Source: Anaerobutyricum stercoris | GTDB lineage: Bacteria; Bacillota; Clostridia; Lachnospirales; Lachnospiraceae | Direction of reading: 5' to 3' | Assembly: GCA_019116455.1 (NCBI GenBank) | Contig: DXBR01000041.1 | Location: 1 to 13,692 of the forward strand | DNA: 13,692 nucleotides | In this document: piece after piece, positions 1 through 6,660 of the stretch | Position numbering within the stretch: position 1 is the first letter of the stretch | Layout: each line of letters opens with the position of its first letter | The notes under the pieces: generated by a model | Told to the model about the DNA's origin: nothing | The model's database searches: none | What the model saw: only the letters and a program-made list of their open reading frames with translations | Translations under genes and position numbers: made by a program

Positions 1-14
1 AAAGGAGATAAATG

Positions 15-662
15 ATGATCAGACATAAGGCAGTTTTTGAGGCGGGACGTGGAGAGATTGTTGAGAAAAAGTCAAGATTTATTGCTCATGTGCAGGCGGT
101 GGATTCTGTGGAAGAGGCGCAGGAATTTATCGAAGCGGTAAAAAAGAAATACTGGGATGCCAGGCATAACTGCTCGGCGTTTTCAGTTGGAGAGATGAAT
201 CCTCTGACCAGATGCAGTGATGACGGAGAGCCGGGCGGTACAGCCGGCAAGCCGATCCTGGAAGTGATTCAGGGCAGCGGCATCCGTAATATTGTAATTG
301 TTGTGACACGGTATTTCGGAGGAACGCTTCTGGGAACAGGAGGACTGGTGCGGGCATACACAGAGGCTGCCAAGGCAGGGATAGAGAATGCGGTTATCAT
401 TGAAAAGATACCTGCCACTAGAATGAAGCTTTTTACAGAATATACAGATTTGGGAAAGATTCAGTATATTCTGGCACAGAATCAGGTGACAGTGGAGAAT
501 ACGGAGTATACAGATAAGGTAGAGATCAGAGCGCTGTTTCCGGAGAAAGAAAAAAAGGCACTCTGCCGGGCGCTTACAGAAAGCACCGGGGGCAGAGTGC
601 ATATAGAAGACGGAGAAGATGTGTATTATGGCACGGCAGAAGGAGAAGTTATAATTTTTTAA
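15..662 (+). CDS. yigZ: YigZ/IMPACT family protein
   Basis: This is a member of the YigZ/IMPACT (UPF0029) family, thought to act in translation or stress response; the eukaryotic relative IMPACT regulates GCN2 signalling. The molecular role of the bacterial proteins is not settled. The protein is about 215 residues, the usual family length. The family signatures are visible in the N-terminal domain: EKKSRFIAHV near residue 18, SDDGEPGGTAGKP near 69, and VTRYFGGTLLGTGGLVRAY near 98. The remaining C-terminal part matches the small alpha/beta domain that completes these proteins. Two ATG codons are adjacent (12 and 15). AGGAG at 3-7 lies 4 nt from the first and 7 nt from the second, so I prefer 15. 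The window begins at the ribosome binding site, so the promoter is not visible. The gene converges on typA, and the two stop codons overlap within TTAA at 659-662. Confidence 0.93.
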   Translation: MIRHKAVFEAGRGEIVEKKSRFIAHVQAVDSVEEAQEFIEAVKKKYWDARHNCSAFSVGEMNPLTRCSDDGEPGGTAGKPILEVIQGSGIRNIVIVVTRYFGGTLLGTGGLVRAYTEAAKAGIENAVIIEKIPATRMKLFTEYTDLGKIQYILAQNQVTVENTEYTDKVEIRALFPEKEKKALCRALTESTGGRVHIEDGEDVYYGTAEGEVIIF

Positions 663-2494
663 GCTTGTCCGTTTCGCTTTGCACGATAGCGGGCGGTCGG
701 ATCAAGGATTTTTTTGCGCAGGCGGATGTTTTTCGGCGTAATCTCAACCAGCTCATCGGTATCGATGAAGTCAAGCGCCTGTTCCAGACTTAAAACCCGC
801 GGCGGCGTCAGTTTCAGGGCGTCGTCAGAGCCGGAAGCTCTTGTATTGGTCAGCTTTTTGGTTTTGCACACATTAACTTCGATATCATCGGTTTTGCCGT
901 TCTGGCCGACGATCATACCGGAATAAACTTTTTCTCCGGGACCGACAAAGAGTGTGCCCCGCTCCTGAGCGTTGAACAGACCATAGGTGATGGTTTCTCC
1001 TGATTCGTAGGCGATGAGGGAACCCTGTTTTCTGTATTGAATATCACCTTTATATGGGCCGTAGCCGTCAAATAATGTATTCAGAATGCCGGTTCCCTTA
1101 GTATCGGTCATGAATTCTCCCCGGTAGCCGATGAGGCCTCTGGATGGAATAGAGAATTCAAGACGGGCGGAGCCCGCTCCGGAAATACTCATGTTGCGGA
1201 GTTCGCCTTTCCTTTGGCTCAGCTTTTCGATGACAGCACCGGAGAATTCTTCAGGAACATCAACTACCGCAATCTCCATCGGCTCTGTTTTCTTTCCTTT
1301 TTCATCGGTGTGATAGAGAACCTCTGCTTTGCTGACGGCAAATTCATAACCTTCCCGGCGCATGTTCTCAATGAGTACAGAAAGGTGAAGCTCGCCCCGG
1401 CCGGAGACTTTGAAGGAATCTGTATTTTCCATTTCCTCCACGCGGAGGCTGACATCAGTGTTGAGCTCCCGGAAAAGGCGGTCTCTGATGTGGCGGGAAG
1501 TGACATATTTTCCTTCCTGTCCTGCCAGAGGGCTGTCGTTTACAAGGAACTGCATGGCGATGGTCGGCTCAGATATTTTCTGGAATGGAATCGGCTGCGG
1601 GTTTTCCGGAGAGCAGAGCGTATCGCCAATATGGATGTCAGCGATGCCTGAGATTGCCACGATAGAGCCCACGGAAGCGCTTTCCACTTCCACCTTGTTC
1701 AATCCGTCAAATTCATAAAGCTTGCTGATTTTTACTTTTTTATTGACGTCAGGGTCGTGGTGGTTGACCAGGAGAACTTCCTGATTCACGCGGATGGAAC
1801 CGTTTTCTACTTTGCCTATACCGATACGTCCTACATACTCATTGTAGTCGATGGTGCTGATGAGTACCTGGGTGTCAGCGTCCGGATCACCGGTAGGAGC
1901 AGGAATATGTTTGATGATGGTCTCAAACAGAGGTTTCATATCGGTTCCGTGCTCGTTAAGTTCCAGCATGGCGATGCCTGACTTGGCGGATGCGTATACA
2001 AAAGGGCTGTCCAGCTGGTCGTCATCGGCATCCAGCTCCAGGAACAGTTCCAGAACCTCATCCATGACTTCTTCTGGTCTTGCTTCCGGGCGGTCAATCT
2101 TATTAATGCAGACGATGACCGGATGATTCAGCTCCAGTGCCTTTTTCAGTACGAATTTTGTCTGAGGCATAGGTCCTTCGAAGGCGTCCACCACAAGGAT
2201 AACGCCGTCTACCATTTTAAGTACGCGCTCTACCTCGCCTCCGAAGTCAGCGTGGCCAGGTGTGTCCACAATATTGATTTTTACGCCGTCGTAATGGATG
2301 GCAGTATTTTTGGAAAGGATGGTAATTCCTCTTTCCCGTTCGATATCATTGGAATCCATAATCCGCTCGCCGACATCCTGGTTTTCGCGGAAAGTTCCGC
2401 TTTGCTTTAAAAGTTCATCGACCAGAGTGGTTTTGCCATGGTCTACATGAGCGATAATGGCAACGTTACGGACGTCTTCTCTTGCAATTTTCAT
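659..2494 (-). CDS. typA: Ribosome-associated translational GTPase TypA/BipA
   Basis: TypA/BipA is an EF-G-like GTPase that binds the 70S ribosome. It aids 50S assembly and growth under stress or cold. The 611-residue length is normal for the family. G-domain motifs are intact: P-loop AHVDHGKT at 15-22, switch I RGITI at 55-59, DTPGHADF at 77-84, NKID at 131-134 and SAK at 169-171. Domain II and the EF-G III/V-like domains follow, then the BipA-specific C-terminal domain ending in a basic tail (RLRKKILDPTARYRAKRNGQA region). On the minus strand AAGAAGG (2502-2508) lies 7 nt before the ATG, which supports the start. The upstream gene is divergent and the downstream gene converges, so typA is transcribed alone, probably from the extended -10 promoter at 2590-2618. 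Several long open frames on the opposite strand are shadows of this gene. Confidence 0.98.
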   Translation of the reverse strand: MKIAREDVRNVAIIAHVDHGKTTLVDELLKQSGTFRENQDVGERIMDSNDIERERGITILSKNTAIHYDGVKINIVDTPGHADFGGEVERVLKMVDGVILVVDAFEGPMPQTKFVLKKALELNHPVIVCINKIDRPEARPEEVMDEVLELFLELDADDDQLDSPFVYASAKSGIAMLELNEHGTDMKPLFETIIKHIPAPTGDPDADTQVLISTIDYNEYVGRIGIGKVENGSIRVNQEVLLVNHHDPDVNKKVKISKLYEFDGLNKVEVESASVGSIVAISGIADIHIGDTLCSPENPQPIPFQKISEPTIAMQFLVNDSPLAGQEGKYVTSRHIRDRLFRELNTDVSLRVEEMENTDSFKVSGRGELHLSVLIENMRREGYEFAVSKAEVLYHTDEKGKKTEPMEIAVVDVPEEFSGAVIEKLSQRKGELRNMSISGAGSARLEFSIPSRGLIGYRGEFMTDTKGTGILNTLFDGYGPYKGDIQYRKQGSLIAYESGETITYGLFNAQERGTLFVGPGEKVYSGMIVGQNGKTDDIEVNVCKTKKLTNTRASGSDDALKLTPPRVLSLEQALDFIDTDELVEITPKNIRLRKKILDPTARYRAKRNGQA

Positions 2495-2589
2495 AAAAAA
2501 GCCTTCTTTCTAAAATCGGTGATACTGTGTATTGCGTAACATTTCTCTCAAAAGATAAATGAATTTTCTTATTCACAAGAAGCGAAACC

Positions 2590-2618
2590 ATTCTAGCACA
2601 AAGATTCCGAAGAAACAA
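2590..2618 (-). promoter_or_regulatory. Predicted sigma-A promoter of typA (extended -10)
   Basis: Read on the minus strand, TTGTTT (2613-2618) is separated by 17 nt from TAGAAT (2590-2595). TAGAAT matches five of six -10 consensus bases and is preceded by TGC, giving an extended -10. The weak -35 (3/6) is offset by that element. Predicted initiation is near 2583, giving a typA leader of about 90 nt in which I see no strong hairpin. Confidence 0.5.
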
Positions 2619-2680
2619 TAAAAAGTTGTTTTCATGCAGGGAAAACAGCGAAAATCATGATATCTGCCGGTGTTTAAAGG

Positions 2681-2709
2681 TTGACATTTTAAAGCAGAAT
2701 TATTATACT
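2681..2709 (+). promoter_or_regulatory. Predicted strong sigma-A promoter for the SSB-like gene
   Basis: TTGACA (2681-2686), a perfect -35, is followed after exactly 17 nt by TATACT (2704-2709), five of six matches to the -10. Transcription should begin near 2716. That leaves about 170 nt of untranslated leader before the ATG at 2888, long for a clostridial gene and filled with possible stems. Confidence 0.75.
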
Positions 2710-2715
2710 GAATCT

Positions 2716-2887
2716 GTTTTACATCAAAATACATCTTGGGATGTGATGTCACGAATATCTTCCTTAAAGATACGGTGCCTGCAGATATTGTGAATGAAAA
2801 AAATAAGTTTTTATTCATATTTTCTGCAGTATTTGAATACAAATAGATGTATACAGACGACTGTGTTATATACAGGGAGGAGTAAAC
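2716..2887 (+). promoter_or_regulatory. Structured 5' leader of the SSB-like gene (candidate cis-regulatory RNA)
   Basis: Three consecutive stems can be drawn. Stem A: ACATC (2721-2725) and ACATC (2731-2735) pair with the tandem GATGT GATGT (2740-2749), with a TTGG loop and an AAAAT bulge. Stem B: 2749-2760 pairs with 2783-2793 through 11 bp with one bulged G; its loop is 2761-2782. Stem C: TGAAT-(G)-AAAAA (2791-2801) pairs with TTTTTATTCA (2808-2817). Competing pairs exist: TATCTT (2756-2761) with AAGATA (2767-2772), and CTGCAG (2779-2784) with CTGCAG (2824-2829). The ribosome binding site GGGAGGAG (2875-2882) follows. I recognise no known riboswitch. The region is AT-rich, so chance stems are possible. 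Confidence 0.4.
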
Positions 2888-3559
2888 ATGACAGAAAAAA
2901 TTTTAAAAAATAACCAGGCGGTTGTCGCTGGAGAGATTATTTCTGATTTTGAATTCAGCCATGAGGTATTCGGAGAGGGATTCTACACGGTGAAGCTGAA
3001 AGTGAGCAGACTCAGTCATTCAAGTGATACGATTCCGCTGCTTATTTCCGAGCGTCTGATCGATGTCAGCCAGTCCTGCATCGGTCGTTTCATGGAGGCG
3101 AGAGGGCAGTTCCGCTCTTATAATAAGCATGAGAATAACCGGAATCATCTGGTGCTTTCTCTTTTTGTGAGGGAGCTGGAGCTTTTAGATGTCCTGGATA
3201 ATCGTAAGCCGAACATGATTTTTCTTGACGGATATATTTGTAAGGAGCCGGTATACCGGACTACACCTCTGGGCAGAGAAATCGCAGATGTACTTCTGGC
3301 AGTAAACCGTGCCTACAGCAAGTCGGATTATATCCCGTGCATCTGCTGGGGCAGAAACGCAAGGTACGCAGGAAAGCTTCCGGTGGGCAGCCGGATTCAG
3401 TTGTGGGGCCGGATTCAGAGCCGTGAGTACCAGAAAAAGCTTGGTGACGATACAGTAGTTAATCGGATTGCCTATGAAGTTTCGGTCAATAAAATGGAAT
3501 ACTGTGATGACGGCATGAATCTGGAGCGGAAGGTGGCCGATTCCGGAAATATAGGTTAG
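2888..3559 (+). CDS. SSB-like protein with two OB folds
   Basis: The second half (about residues 108-206) matches the single-stranded DNA-binding protein OB fold: LDGYICKEPVYRTTPLGRE, then LAVNRAY, YIPCICWG, GSRIQLWGRIQSREYQKK and AYEVSVNKME. These correspond to the SSB strands including the typical GR-x-Q-x-R-x-Y motif. The first half (about 8-103) is more divergent but has the same layout (AVVAGEIISDFEF, FYTVKLKVSRLS, FMEARGQFRSY), so I read it as a second, degenerate OB fold. The protein has 223 residues and lacks the acidic, Phe-ending tail through which replicative SSB recruits partners. It is therefore probably an accessory paralogue; the main ssb normally lies between rpsF and rpsR. 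GGGAGGAG lies 5 nt before the ATG. It is monocistronic, with a strong promoter and a terminator. The DNA role is inferred from fold only. Confidence 0.82.
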   Translation: MTEKILKNNQAVVAGEIISDFEFSHEVFGEGFYTVKLKVSRLSHSSDTIPLLISERLIDVSQSCIGRFMEARGQFRSYNKHENNRNHLVLSLFVRELELLDVLDNRKPNMIFLDGYICKEPVYRTTPLGREIADVLLAVNRAYSKSDYIPCICWGRNARYAGKLPVGSRIQLWGRIQSREYQKKLGDDTVVNRIAYEVSVNKMEYCDDGMNLERKVADSGNIG

Positions 3560-3567
3560 GAATAAGT

Positions 3568-3596
3568 GGACTGCTCGTTTGGGTAGTCCTTTTTCT
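3568..3596 (+). terminator. Rho-independent terminator after the SSB-like gene
   Basis: GGACTGCTC (3568-3576) pairs with GGGTAGTCC (3581-3589) through 9 bp including two G-U pairs, around the 4-nt loop GTTT. TTTTT (3590-3594) follows at once. It lies 8 nt after the TAG of the SSB-like gene and should isolate it from hisS. Confidence 0.8.
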
Positions 3597-3687
3597 ATGA
3601 TGGTACGTTCTACCGGGACTGTAAGTCAGAGCGGGATTCAATCTGGAAAAGGGAAGCGGACGCCAATATAACAGGAGGATAGAGAAA

Positions 3688-4941
3688 ATGAAGATTACAC
3701 CAGTAAAAGGAACCAATGATTATCTGCCGGCGCAGGCGGAGTTAAGGGATTACCTTCAAAGAAAAATTTGTGAAACATATGAGAATTGTGGTTTCCAGAG
3801 AATTTTCACACCGATTCTCGAGGATATTGAAAACCTTGACAAAAGTGAGGGCGGCGAGAATCTCAATTTGATTTTTAAGGTGATGAAGAGGGGAGACAAG
3901 CTGAAAAAAGCGATGGAGGCAGGACAGGAATCACAGCTCGCAGATATGGGCCTCCGTTATGATCTGACGCTTCCGTTAAGCCGTTATTATGCTAACAATC
4001 GGGCGCATCTTCCGAATCCGTTTAAGGTTATCCAGATAGACAAAGTATATCGGGCGGAACGTCCGCAGAAGGGACGTCTTCGTGAGTTTATGCAGTGTGA
4101 TATTGATATTCTTGGTTCAGAGTCTCCAAGCTGCGAGATTGAGCTGATACACACAACCGCGAAAGCGCTGTTGAATATCGGTATAGATAATTTTAAAATC
4201 AAAATCAATGATAAGAGAGTCTTAAAAGACATTCTTCTGACAACAGGATTTAAAGAGGAAGATTTGGACAGCGTCTGCATTTCTTTTGACAAATTGAATA
4301 AAATAAAAGCGGAAGGTGTGGCTCGTGAGCTGACAGAAAAAGGTTTTGATGAGAAAGTTATTGCTGATTTTATGGAATTAATTGGAAATGCTCCGTTTAC
4401 CCTTGATTACGTGAGGACAATCAGCAATAATAAGGAATATATAGATTCTCTTGCCAATATCATTGATATTTCCAACCGTCTGGCAGGGGACAGTTACAGT
4501 GTGGAATATGATATGACTCTGGTGCGCGGACAGGGATATTATACGGGAACCGTATTTGAAATCGAGTCTCTGGATTTCAACAGTTCCATTGCCGGTGGAG
4601 GAAGATACGATAATCTTATAGGTAAGTTTGTTAAGGAACAGGTGCCGGCGGTGGGATTCTCCATTGGTTTTGAGCGGATTTTCAGCATATTATCAGAGCG
4701 GCAGGCAAAGCTTGCAGATAAGCCTGAAAAAGTAGTGCTTTTGTATGATGAAGATCAGATTGAGCAGGCGATCATTCGCGCAGAAGAGCTTCGCGGTCAG
4801 TATACCACGGCTCTTTATGTGAAACCGAAAAAGCTTGGCAAGTTTTTGAACCGGCTGGAAGAACAGGGATTTGACGGATTCCAGGTGCTCGGCAGAGATG
4901 AGGATGTGAGAATGTTTAACGCCCAATCAGAGGATAATTAG
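3688..4941 (+). CDS. hisS: Histidine--tRNA ligase (short C-terminal domain form)
   Basis: This class II aminoacyl-tRNA synthetase charges tRNA-His with histidine in the cytosol. Visible motifs are GLRYDLTLPLSRYY at 88-101, motif 2 YRAERPQKGRLREFMQCD at 121-138, HisA1-type VRGQGYYTGTVFE at 279-291, GGGRYD at 303-308, and motif 3 GFSIGFERI at 323-331. The catalytic Arg of VRG and the motif 2 Arg residues are present, which favours an active synthetase over HisZ, the regulatory subunit of ATP phosphoribosyltransferase. Two oddities are visible. The usual RGLDYY reads RGQGYY, and the anticodon-binding region after residue 347 is only about 70 residues and ends soon after LGRDEDVRMF. It has 417 residues. 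AGGAGG (3673-3678) precedes the ATG by 9 nt. No his genes and no aspS adjoin it, and I find no T-box motif in the 90-nt leader. It could be a second HisRS copy. Confidence 0.88.
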   Translation: MKITPVKGTNDYLPAQAELRDYLQRKICETYENCGFQRIFTPILEDIENLDKSEGGENLNLIFKVMKRGDKLKKAMEAGQESQLADMGLRYDLTLPLSRYYANNRAHLPNPFKVIQIDKVYRAERPQKGRLREFMQCDIDILGSESPSCEIELIHTTAKALLNIGIDNFKIKINDKRVLKDILLTTGFKEEDLDSVCISFDKLNKIKAEGVARELTEKGFDEKVIADFMELIGNAPFTLDYVRTISNNKEYIDSLANIIDISNRLAGDSYSVEYDMTLVRGQGYYTGTVFEIESLDFNSSIAGGGRYDNLIGKFVKEQVPAVGFSIGFERIFSILSERQAKLADKPEKVVLLYDEDQIEQAIIRAEELRGQYTTALYVKPKKLGKFLNRLEEQGFDGFQVLGRDEDVRMFNAQSEDN

Positions 4942-4985
4942 CGTGCCATTGTTTTAACAGCCGGCGCACCTGCTATTTTTCAGTG

Positions 4986-5014
4986 TGGATTTTTAAGGCA
5001 AAATATGGTATTAT
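4986..5014 (+). promoter_or_regulatory. Possible promoter of the corrinoid adenosyltransferase gene
   Basis: TATTAT (5009-5014) is preceded by TGG, giving an extended -10, and a weak -35 TGGATT (4986-4991) lies 17 nt upstream. The resulting leader of about 75 nt contains only a 4-bp hairpin (CCCG 5028-5031 with CGGG 5036-5039). No cobalamin riboswitch can fit in this space. Confidence 0.4.
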
Positions 5015-5094
5015 TAACAAAACATTGCCCGATACCGGGGTGCGTTAAGACACTTTGGTACGAAAAATGAATAATCAGGATGAAAGGTCAGGAC

Positions 5095-5610
5095 ATGGAC
5101 GGAAGTATACAGGTATATTATGGTGAAGGAAGAGGGAAGACCACAGCGGCTCTGGGGCTGGGGATTCGTGCTGCCGGCATAGGGAAACAGGTGATTATGG
5201 TACAGTTTCTCAAATGTAAACATTCGGATACCCTTGATTTTCTCAAAAAACTGGAACCGGAACTGCAGATTTTCCGCTTCGCGAAAGCGGCCTGTGCCTA
5301 TTCCGATATGGATGAGGAAGAAAGGCAGGAACAATTGTCAAATATCAGAATGGCTCTTGGATATACAAGAAAGGTTCTGGATACCGGTCAATGTGATCTG
5401 CTGATTCTCGATGAAATATTTGGTCTGATTGATTATAATATCATCACCATGGATGATCTGCGGGAATTGCTGGCGGCAAAAGATGAGTCTACAGATTTGA
5501 TTCTCACCGGAAGGAATCTTCCGGAAGAAGTTCGCGAGCTGGCAGATTGCATTTATTATATCCATACGGAGAAAGAACAGGCAGGAGAGATTCTTAGTGC
5601 CGACAGATAA
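5095..5610 (+). CDS. cobO: Cob(I)yrinic acid a,c-diamide/corrinoid adenosyltransferase (CobA/CobO/BtuR type)
   Basis: This ATP:corrinoid adenosyltransferase moves the 5'-deoxyadenosyl group of ATP to Co(I) corrinoids, making or salvaging adenosylcobalamin in the cytosol. Counting from the ATG at 5095 (171 residues), the P-loop GEGRGKTT is at 10-17, VQFLK at 36-40, the Walker B-like LILDEI at about 103-108, and LTGRNLPEEVRELAD from 137. All are typical of the CobA/BtuR family, whose P-loop is read in a family-specific way. An ATG at 5080 is also in frame, but AGG touches it directly. AAAGG (5083-5087) is 7 nt before the ATG at 5095, so I prefer the latter. The C-terminus (EKEQAGEILSADR) is short and diverges from the usual ending. 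No other cobalamin genes adjoin it, which suggests a salvage or stand-alone enzyme. Confidence 0.88.
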   Translation: MDGSIQVYYGEGRGKTTAALGLGIRAAGIGKQVIMVQFLKCKHSDTLDFLKKLEPELQIFRFAKAACAYSDMDEEERQEQLSNIRMALGYTRKVLDTGQCDLLILDEIFGLIDYNIITMDDLRELLAAKDESTDLILTGRNLPEEVRELADCIYYIHTEKEQAGEILSADR

Positions 5611-5685
5611 TGACAGAACATACTGACATCACAGAGGACTGACAGAAGACAATAATCTGCCGTATGCAGACAGATGAAGAAAACA

Positions 5686-5727
5686 CGTATAGCCGGCCGG
5701 CGGTTTTTCCAAATGGCCGGCTGTATG
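5686..5727 (+). promoter_or_regulatory. 13-bp hairpin in the dapA leader
   Basis: AGCCGGCC (5691-5698) and GGCCGGCT (5715-5722) form a perfect 8-bp GC-rich stem. It continues outward to 5686-5727 with five more pairs, two of them G-U. The 16-nt loop (5699-5714) holds TTTTTCC. No T-run follows, so it is not a simple terminator. It lies 13 nt upstream of the Shine-Dalgarno sequence (5741-5748). I see none of the conserved features of a lysine riboswitch. Confidence 0.5.
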
Positions 5728-5754
5728 ATAGAAGAGCAGAAAGGAAGGATGAAT

Positions 5755-6639
5755 ATGGCAATTTTTACTGGCGCAGGTGTTGCAATCGCCACACCGTTTG
5801 ACGAGAACTATAATATTGATTATGACAGTTTTGGGAAGCTGATTGATTTTCAGATTGAAAACAAGACAGATGCCATCATTGTATGCGGTACTACAGGTGA
5901 AGCTTCTACGCTGAATCATGAAGAGCACATTGCAGCGATTCGATATTGTGTGAACCGTACCAATAAAAGAGTGCCGGTAATTGCCGGAACCGGATCCAAC
6001 GATTCGAGAACGGCATCCTGGCTGACCCATCAGGCAGAGCTGGCGGGAGCGGACGCTGCTCTGGTTGTGACGCCGTATTATAATAAAGCTACACAGAACG
6101 GTCTGATCGACCATTATTCTTATGTGGCAAGACATACCAATCTTCCGTTGATTTTATATAATGTGCCGAGCCGCACCGGATGTAAGATCAATGCGGATAC
6201 GATGGCGTACCTGGTAAAGAATGTAGACAACATTGTGGGTATTAAAGATGCGGTTGGTGATGTTTCCTATACTGCGCAGTTAATGTATGAAACGCAGGGA
6301 GATATTGATGTGTACTCCGGAAACGATGACATGATTGTTCCGATGATGTCATTGGGCGCGAAAGGCGTTATTTCCGTTTTGTCCAATGTTGCGCCGGAAG
6401 ATACTCATAATATCTGTGCGGAATACATGGCAGGAAATGTGGAGAAAAGTCGTGAGCTCCAGATTAAATACCTGGAATTGATTCATGCCCTTTTCTGTGA
6501 GGTGAATCCGATTCCTGTTAAGAAGGCTCTTGAACTCATGGGAATCTGCGGACCACATCTGAGACGTCCGCTGACAGAAATGGAAGACGCCAATACAGAA
6601 CGTCTGAGAAAAGCAATGATTGAGGTAGGGATCCTTTAA
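5755..6639 (+). CDS. dapA: 4-hydroxy-tetrahydrodipicolinate synthase
   Basis: DapA condenses pyruvate with aspartate semialdehyde, the first committed step towards diaminopimelate (peptidoglycan) and lysine. The Schiff-base lysine is K164 in VGIKDA. The catalytic triad tyrosine is Y135 in LYNVPSRTG, with R140 for substrate carboxylate binding. GTTGEA at 45-50 and TPYYNK at 106-111 are also conserved, and SGNDD at 188-192 matches the barrel end. With the ATG at 5755 the protein has 294 residues, the normal family length. AAGGAAGG (5741-5748) sits 6 nt upstream. The frame stays open back to 5674, but those 27 codons would include the leader hairpin and lack a good binding site. dapB follows after 21 nt, so the two are surely co-transcribed. 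Confidence 0.96.
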   Translation: MAIFTGAGVAIATPFDENYNIDYDSFGKLIDFQIENKTDAIIVCGTTGEASTLNHEEHIAAIRYCVNRTNKRVPVIAGTGSNDSRTASWLTHQAELAGADAALVVTPYYNKATQNGLIDHYSYVARHTNLPLILYNVPSRTGCKINADTMAYLVKNVDNIVGIKDAVGDVSYTAQLMYETQGDIDVYSGNDDMIVPMMSLGAKGVISVLSNVAPEDTHNICAEYMAGNVEKSRELQIKYLELIHALFCEVNPIPVKKALELMGICGPHLRRPLTEMEDANTERLRKAMIEVGIL

Positions 6640-6660
6640 ATAAAGAAAGCGAGGAGCATT

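Noticed and set aside
2573..2842. An 89-codon minus-strand open frame in the typA/SSB intergenic region
   Set aside because: It covers the strong rightward promoter and leader stems and the typA promoter, and its Phe/Asn/Lys-rich translation shows no domain.
3597..3687. T-box leader upstream of hisS
   Set aside because: The conserved T-box sequence (AGGGTGG-ACCGCG type) is missing and the space is too short for a specifier stem plus terminator; only a 4-bp GGTA/TACC hairpin is present.
4942..4980. Rho-independent terminator after hisS
   Set aside because: TTTTT occurs at 4976-4980, but the preceding bases form at most a 3-bp stem, so it does not qualify.
4942..5079. Cobalamin riboswitch before cobO
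   Set aside because: No B12-box-like sequence is seen and the leader of about 75 nt is far too short for that riboswitch.
5674..5754. N-terminal extension of DapA by 27 codons
   Set aside because: The extension is encoded by the leader hairpin, has no suitable ribosome binding site, and exceeds the normal DapA length; the ATG at 5755 has a well placed AAGGAAGG.
5629..6135. A 168-codon minus-strand open frame opposite dapA
   Set aside because: It is antisense to conserved DapA motifs and lacks a supported start.
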